Shown here in pieces: positions 58,133 through 64,000 of a stretch of 64,000 nt of DNA (the stretch's first letter is position 1; each line of letters opens with the position of its first letter). The position numbers and the translations under genes were made by a program. This stretch comes from Mallotus nudiflorus (taxonomy: Eukaryota > Streptophyta > Magnoliopsida > Malpighiales > Euphorbiaceae), in assembly GCA_947683625.1 (NCBI GenBank), contig CANTUR010000668.1, forward strand, positions 1 to 64,000. The letters run 5' to 3'. Below the pieces are notes generated by a model. It did no database searches. It was given only the letters and a program-made list of their open reading frames with translations, and was not told the DNA's origin.

Positions 58133-61100
58133 TTACTGACTAGATAGAGAGCTGCCCACTGCAACCCAGTTGTCATCGCTCATGGGCAACACAGTACTGC
58201 CTGAAGGGTAAGTCATGTTCGTCCCACGAGGGTGAACAATAACCTTATTTCGGTGCAACATACTTGCCCCAGTTGGATTCTCAAGATTTGAACTTACAGC
58301 TGATTTGGTAGGGGAATCAGTGGATGAGGAAGATGGAGATAGGCCATGATCAGGCAACGAAGGGATGGATGGACAAGCTGAAGATGAAATAGTCTTCACT
58401 GAGCAGCGTTCTGGTCCTAATGATGCAATGAGGGGACCGTGACTAAATGCATCAGCACTTTTAGAGGGATGAGCAATGGCAACATCAGCAACTGCCGTCA
58501 ACAATTCAAAATAGAGTACTCAAATGTGGATGCCATTATGACAGTATGGACGCACTTGGCCTAAAAGATTAAAGGATCTCTATCTCTAATGATCAAAACC
58601 AAATAAAATACACAAGAAAGTCATCATTAGAAAAGTTCACATTTACCCTGTTACATTATAAAAATATTTATCATTATAAGTGAGCTGCTCAATAGAGTTA
58701 AAAGTAGAAGCAAATAATATTGACATTCTATAAATATTCACCTCTATCCTCTTCGGCTTGTTTGTCGCACCCAGGCATTCTAGGTTGAACATTCCGTTTA
58801 AGATAAGCAGTAAGATCTGATCGCGAACTGGAAGGATTCAACTCAACAACCTTTTGTCTTTGGTGAGGAGGGGAGAGACTTTGAGCATTCTGGCTTGATT
58901 TGCCTAAATCTGTCGTAGGCCTCTGTCTCAGGTTAGAAGAATGAATAAGGTTCTGACTTGCATTTAAAGAATTGGAACCCACTTGGTGATGAAGTGTGTT
59001 GCTAGAACTAGAAACCATGAGGCTCTGCTTTGACTTGCCTGAAAAAAAAAAAAAAAACTGTAACATTTTGTTGACCATCCTTAAGTATATTATTGGTGCC
59101 TATTTTAGCATTCCATCTAACTTGTTGAATTGTATTTTCAAACTTCTATGATGACAAGAAGTGCATCACTTTTCAAGCTAATATTACATTATACTCTAGA
59201 GCCTCATGATTACCCACCGAGTTTGTGCCATTCATGAAGACCAAGAACTCCATTGCATGGCATCTCTCTCAACCCAAACTAATCCCTTGTCTCCTTTAGA
59301 GAATATACTAACATTATTAAGAAAAATAATAATAATCTACTCATTGTTGTCCTTCATGCAAATAATGGCTACCAAAAACCAGTAAACAAGCTCAGAATAC
59401 AACACCAAAACATGAATGATTGTCACTTCCTCCCACTCCTGCAAATGCACTTCAGTGAAAATTATAATCACAGGATCTAAGAGAGGAAAGAGTTTATCTA
59501 TTCTTGCTATACTATGATTGTAACCTGATGGCAAAAGAACATCCTCCTCCCATCCTTCACCTTTCTTCCACCTTCCTAACCATTATGATCACAGTATTAG
59601 AATGATCCCAAACTGGTATTTCCCATGATCAAGCATTAGCTAGGAATCTAAGTTCTTAAATAGAAATCATGAACATTTTGCCAGAATTAAATGCTTTGAT
59701 GAAGTACTGGGGTGAGAAGTAATTGCTGATGCACAGTCAAAACATGGCTGATAGAACCAAATAACTGAATACCTAAAGTATGCAAGAATACAAGATTTAT
59801 CCATACACCATTTTTATACAGAAGATTAGCATATATACGTACGCTGTTTTAGAGCTTTGTAAGCAATCTTTGCCGCATTCAACTCCGCTTGCTTCTTATT
59901 TCTAGTTTCCTGTCCAGTGAAACATTCTCCCCCTACTTCCACAGTTGAAACAAAAGTTGGTCTGTGAGATTCACCGGACATTACAGTACTGTAAGCCGGC
60001 AAAAGATAACATTCTTTCTGAGCCAATTCTTGTAAAAGGTTCTTGTAAGCATATTCATCCTAAAAATAAGAGAGTAAAATAAAACAATTAAAAAATGTAA
60101 ATACAACTTATCATGAAAAGAAACAAGTTGCGAATTGCAATGCATAAGTATTGAGAAGAGACTAGCCTCCTCAACACCATCCGGTGCCAATGACGTCACT
60201 GCAACTTTTGCAGCAGAATGTTCAGCCTTGCTTAATGTAGTAAAAAAACCCTCACTTTCATAAGTTTTTCCATCAATCATAACCTTACACTTAAAAAGAC
60301 TTGCATGAGGAGGACCCACACGCTCGGAAGAATACGTAGGGAGAATCAGACTTCTCTTTTGAGCATAGCTCTGGAGCAAGTTTTTGTACAAGTGCTGCAC
60401 ATCTTTAAGCCAAACAGAAACTCATATCAACATATCATAAAACCAATAAATAAGGTGCATTGGCACAAAGGAGTTGCTAGGTCCAAATGTTACCATTAGC
60501 TTCTTTTCGGCGGCGGTAGCTAGCAACCAAGATCATGTGAAATACAAGAACTAGATATTTTGAAGTTACTACTAATAGCAGGATCACAAAAGTTTTACCA
60601 GCTCTCGCTATAGTAGCTCGTACTACATTAACACAACAACCTAAATAAAACTGACATATCAACAATTTCCATTGCCACCGCTAGCAAGCTATACAACAGT
60701 GTAACTTTTAACTGTCAAAATTGATGGCGAACATCGATTAAATAAACTGAAAATTCCAAAGAAAAAAAAAAAAGAAATCACCTGCCCATTCATCATCCTT
60801 TTTAGCAATTGCAGCACTAGTAGGCGGCTCATTCGCCTGAGGAATTCGATTTGCTTCTTCTTCCACTTTTAAACGTAACGATTTTGCTCCAGCTGAAAAG
60901 TTGTTAATAGTAGTATTATTAACCAAATCAGCGGTTGTGATTGTAGGAATTGCAGCTGCAACTGCAACAACCAAATGCAGATTAATTTTGTTAAATATAT
61001 TACTAATTATTTCAACTAAATAAACAATTAAGCACTAATGTAATTAAAAAAAAAAAAAAAAACATAAAATCATGGTTACTTAGCATGACATTTACCAGCA

Positions 61101-61351
61101 GGAGAAGGCGAAGGCGAAGGCGAAGGCGAAGGAGAGACGGAGGTAGCGAAGTGATCACAAGCGAGTCTAGCGGCGTCGTTTTGGGCGAGTTTAGCAGATT
61201 TGGCGGGAGAAATAGAGGAAAAAGGAAGGTCATTGACGGTAACGGTAGCGTTAAAGAGAGGATTGTGAGCTTGACCTTGCTTAGAAGTGACGTACTCCGG
61301 TAGATTCCATTTTTTCTGGTGGCAGAGCTCCTGTAGCTTTGTTTTGTACAT
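58133..61351 (-). CDS. DRB4: DRB4-like double-stranded RNA-binding protein with three dsRBDs
   Basis: Six exons: 61351-61096, 60955-60782, 60402-60167, 60059-59843, 59038-58742, 58491-58133; 1,539 nt, 512 aa. dsRBD1 ~1-70 (MYKTKLQELCHQKKWNLPEY...AKLAQNDAARLACDHF), dsRBD2 ~146-215 (HLYKNLLQSYAQKRSLILPT, AEHSAAKVAVTSL), dsRBD3 ~225-292 (YAYKNLLQELAQKECYLLPA, KKQAELNAAKIAYKAL). Domains 2 and 3 align in order with the two domains of Arabidopsis DRB4; the N-terminal one is extra. DRB4 partners Dicer-like 4 in small-RNA production in the nucleus; this role is inferred here. Residues 295-512 are Ser-rich and unstructured. Start chosen at MYKTK because the upstream ATG extension (61462) has no homology feel. 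Intron 3 appears to use a GC donor. Confidence 0.9.
61104..61135 (-). repeat. GAAGGC hexanucleotide repeat in DRB4-like exon 1
   Basis: About five GAAGGC units encode alternating Ser-Pro (SPSPSPSPSPSP) just after dsRBD1. In-frame by design of the hexamer, so length changes would only alter the linker. Confidence 0.9.
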
Positions 61352-61994
61352 TTTCTCCGACACGATGACACCGCTTTCCCTCTCTTTCTTCTTATAACGA
61401 TAGAATCCCTTCTTTACGGGGTAACTTGGCCAAAGGGGTGAGAATGAGAATACCTTCTTCACTGGACACCGCTACCTTCGCTGGGTTGCCTCAACTATGT
61501 ATATACCCGAAATTAATAAATTAATATTGGGATTTAATATTTTAAAAATTATATTATATTAAATTCTATATTAAAATTTTTTTATAATGAAATCTTATAA
61601 GATAAATAAAATTTTAATTTTAATAGTTAATTAAGAAATATTTAAACTAATAAACAAATTAATAATTTAAAAAAAAAATTATCAATACCACCTAATTATA
61701 AAAATTTAAAATTTTTTAAGGCTATATACTATTTTTTTATTTTTAAAATTTGTTTAACTTTTCTTAAAAATTTACTTAAAATTTTTATAAATTTTTAAAA
61801 CTTTACCATTAAATGATATACATTTCAAAAAAAATAATCAATTTTAATTTTCAATTTAAATAATTTTTTATTACTTAATTGTTAAGATTAAATTGATGAA
61901 TTATTATTGAATCGTTAAAATTAAATTTATGAATAAAAATAATGAATTCTTCATATGTATATTGTTTGATTCTAAAATTTTTAAGTTTGAAAAA
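61352..61994. other. intergenic DNA upstream of the DRB4-like gene
   Basis: 61352-61500 is the 5' UTR/promoter side of the DRB4-like gene. 61500-61990 is extremely AT-rich and no gene is seen. Confidence 0.5.
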
Positions 61995-63476
61995 TGTTGG
62001 TTGATTTCCACAAGTGTACGGATCGCTATAAGTAATAAAGTGATAAGTGAGTATCGTTCCTTAAGGGAGATTAATTCCTAGCACTAAGTGTGATTCTATC
62101 TCTTGCAATCTAATAAAATAGATAAATTTGAAACCAGAAAATTAAATCAATAATAAAACAGAGCATAAATGTAAACAAATAAGATTATTAAAATTCAGGG
62201 ATTAAAAACCAGAGCTTGGATTCGTTCACTAAACACTTGCTTGATTTACATGACTTATCTAATTCAATTGAATAAATTCAGTCAAGGGTAGACTATTCAT
62301 AAATACTCAAATCTTCTTTCAATGTCATTCAAGCATACCAAAGCAATCACAGCCTATTCTCATGGTCTAATAAAATACTTAGGTTCATTAAGTTCTTTAA
62401 CAGCCCATTAATCCCCAAAGGACTTGTCTACTTTCCTAATCAAGGGTCCTAAGAATCTCATGTTTAGGAGCTAACAAATCATGCAATTTTCATTATCATA
62501 AATTCATCCACAGACATGCATTTAATCAGGCCTAAATTAAACGCAAGATAAAATAAGCAAAACTTGAAAATTTGATTGAAAATAATGAACTGACTTAAAT
62601 AAGATCCAAACAAGTAGTTATTCTAGCTACACGAACCTAAACTCTGTATGAGTTTAGTTATACATAATGTCAATAATCAAAAGATAGGATAAATAATCAA
62701 AAGACAGGATAAATAAATGTAAGAAAATCTTGGAATTAATCTCTACTCCAAATTTCCTCTGTTCCTCTGCCTCTCGTTGCCTCCAACTATTGCCCCTTTT
62801 TTCTCTGTCCAAGATCTCCCTAAAATTAAGGTTCTTTTTACTTTATATATGTGACTTTTCCTTACTCTTCAAAACCTTCTAAATTTGACTCCATAAAATG
62901 TGTAGTCTTCCAATTCAGACAAGCTAACAGAATAGGAACTTTTATGTCTCAACACGCCTTTATACATGACCCGTGTTTCATACCGTTTTGAATAAAAAAA
63001 AAGGGACACAGGACGTGCAGGCAAAACATAGTCCGTGTGTTTGCTACCTATCCATTACACGCCCCTGGACACAAGGCGTGCCTCCCCCCGTGTTGATGGT
63101 TCGAATGCTTCTACGCACATGGCTCCTAAGCACGGGGAGTGTTATCTCTCAGTGTCACGAACTATCTCAACACACGCCTTCTTCTCACCGGGCATGTTGA
63201 AGAAGCAAACTGGGCTTTCTCATGCCCAGGCTACGTGGGCTTCAAGGGCCACAACTTGCAGTAAGATCCAGACTTGATCTATAGGCTTATTACCTGTTAT
63301 TCATTAACAAACTTAGCATTCTATTCCAATTTTTATAATACTAATGCAAAATGTATTAATTTAAAACATAACACAATATTAAAACAAAATGACTTATAAC
63401 TTATTGGAATTAATTCAAAACAATAAAAATTATAAAAAAAATAGTTATAAAATGTAGATATAAATATGACACATCA
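61995..63476 (-). mobile_element. probable 3' LTR of a minus-strand gypsy element (1.48 kb)
   Basis: Minus-strand ends TGATGTGTCATATT (at 63476) and AATCAACCAACA (at 61995), i.e. TG...CA. Beyond 63476 the minus strand reads GTGTGGAGGAATT, a purine-rich tract placed as a PPT would be. The text around GTGTACGGATCGCTATAAG and CACxxxTTTGCTTGTCCTCAAGCAA is of a kind often seen at such gypsy LTR junctions in plants (recall, not search). No protein is seen; open frames at 62973-63277 look incidental. Confidence 0.55.
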
Positions 63477-63666
63477 AATTCCTCCACACTAAACCTTTGC
63501 TTGTCCTCAAGCAAAATGCAGTAAAGATAATTATCAAATACTGGACTAGATACATTGACAGACATCAAAGTGACAATCCTTCAGAATTTTAAGTTAATGC
63601 AAGACTTACAAATCAAAATTAAACATACAATTCAAAGTTAAAGACGTAAGTTTACCAGGTGGAAAG
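63477..63666 (-). other. PPT and internal stub of the same gypsy element
   Basis: Purine-rich tract on the minus strand, then ~170 bases of non-coding internal sequence, cut at 63667 by another LTR. Confidence 0.45.
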
Positions 63667-64000
63667 TGTAATATCCCGAGATTTTAAATAATTTTAAACT
63701 GCATCGGGATATGCAGTGTTAATAATTTTGATAAAAATATTTGATTATTTAATTAGTTTTTTATTTATTAAAGTTATTTTTTAATTATTTTAAATTTCGT
63801 ACATAAAATTTTTTCGAGAATTATATTTTTGGGAGAATTAAAACCTAAATAAATATTTGTTAATTATGTTAGTCGGTTTTACATACTTGCATGAGTCCAT
63901 GCATGATTTTAATTACCGTAATAATATATATACACATATACATGCATAAATACACATATTTAATATTTTAGGGTTTATTTTAATTAAGTATACATTATAT
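63667..64000. mobile_element. terminus of the large LTR, opposite orientation to 1-452
   Basis: Begins TGTAATATCCCGAG. It continues with GCATCGGGATATGCAGTGTTAATAATTTT, then ACTTGCATGAGTCCATGCATG. This is the reverse-complement pattern of 1-452 (TGTAATATCCCGTG, CCGGGATATACAGTGTTAATAATTTTT, ACTTGCATGAACTCATACAT). It runs off the window. Confidence 0.75.

Noticed and set aside
61352..61462. Upstream ATG extending the DRB4-like protein by 37 residues
   Set aside because: The extension is Lys/Arg-rich with no domain similarity; MYKTKLQEL is the natural start of the first dsRBD. An alternative start cannot be excluded.
62973..63277. Two overlapping small open frames rich in His/Thr/Pro
   Set aside because: They lie inside a probable LTR, overlap each other in different frames and match no family I recognise.

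Overview
This is a plant nuclear genome window: AT-rich, with intron-containing genes and abundant plant retrotransposons (LINE, Ty3/gypsy of the Tat/Ogre type, Ty1/copia). The gene set (blue-copper phytocyanins, a NOM1/SGD1-type nucleolar MIF4G protein, a DRB4-like double-stranded RNA-binding protein) points to a eudicot. A Malpighiales source is a guess from overall protein feel, not something I can prove here. Roughly 40 of the 64 kb is recognisable mobile-element sequence.

Layout. 1-452 is the terminus of a large LTR that sits exactly after codon 16 of a phytocyanin reading frame (453-500). About 720-20460 is a minus-strand L1-type LINE, split inside its endonuclease by a 14.0 kb minus-strand Ogre/Tat-like gypsy element (4503-18507, target duplication TCAAC). 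20719-33337 is a second minus-strand Tat/Retand-like gypsy element (target duplication TGTAT), split in its RT/RNase H region by a 3.4 kb solo-LTR-like insertion (26104-29525, target duplication AGTAC). Both gypsy elements carry a different plant-type gene in antisense between pol and the 3' LTR. One has its own TATA box and the other has two well-formed introns. 33343-51240 is a decaying tandem phytocyanin cluster on the minus strand: a pseudogene (36556-37548) with a long-TIR element next to it (35118-36477), an intact two-domain gene (40852-42316), a copia element (43579-48114, target duplication ATTAT), and a second two-domain gene (49493-50714) whose first domain has lost its copper-binding cysteine.

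The right end is the conserved gene-bearing part. A 12-exon NOM1-like gene (52253-57547, plus, 850 aa) converges on a 6-exon DRB4-like gene (58133-61351, minus, 512 aa). The DRB4-like protein has three dsRNA-binding domains and one apparent GC-AG intron. Exon lengths of both models sum to clean open frames. 61995-63476 looks like a 3' LTR of another minus-strand gypsy element, and its internal part is cut at 63667 by a further copy of the large LTR seen at the left edge.

How it fits together: an old phytocyanin tandem array has been expanded and broken by layered insertions. Target duplications and nesting give the order: LINE before Ogre-like; Tat-like before the large LTR. All transposon coding regions carry stops or frameshifts, so none looks autonomous now. 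Exon models, domain names and lineage names come from reading translations by eye; no database search was possible.
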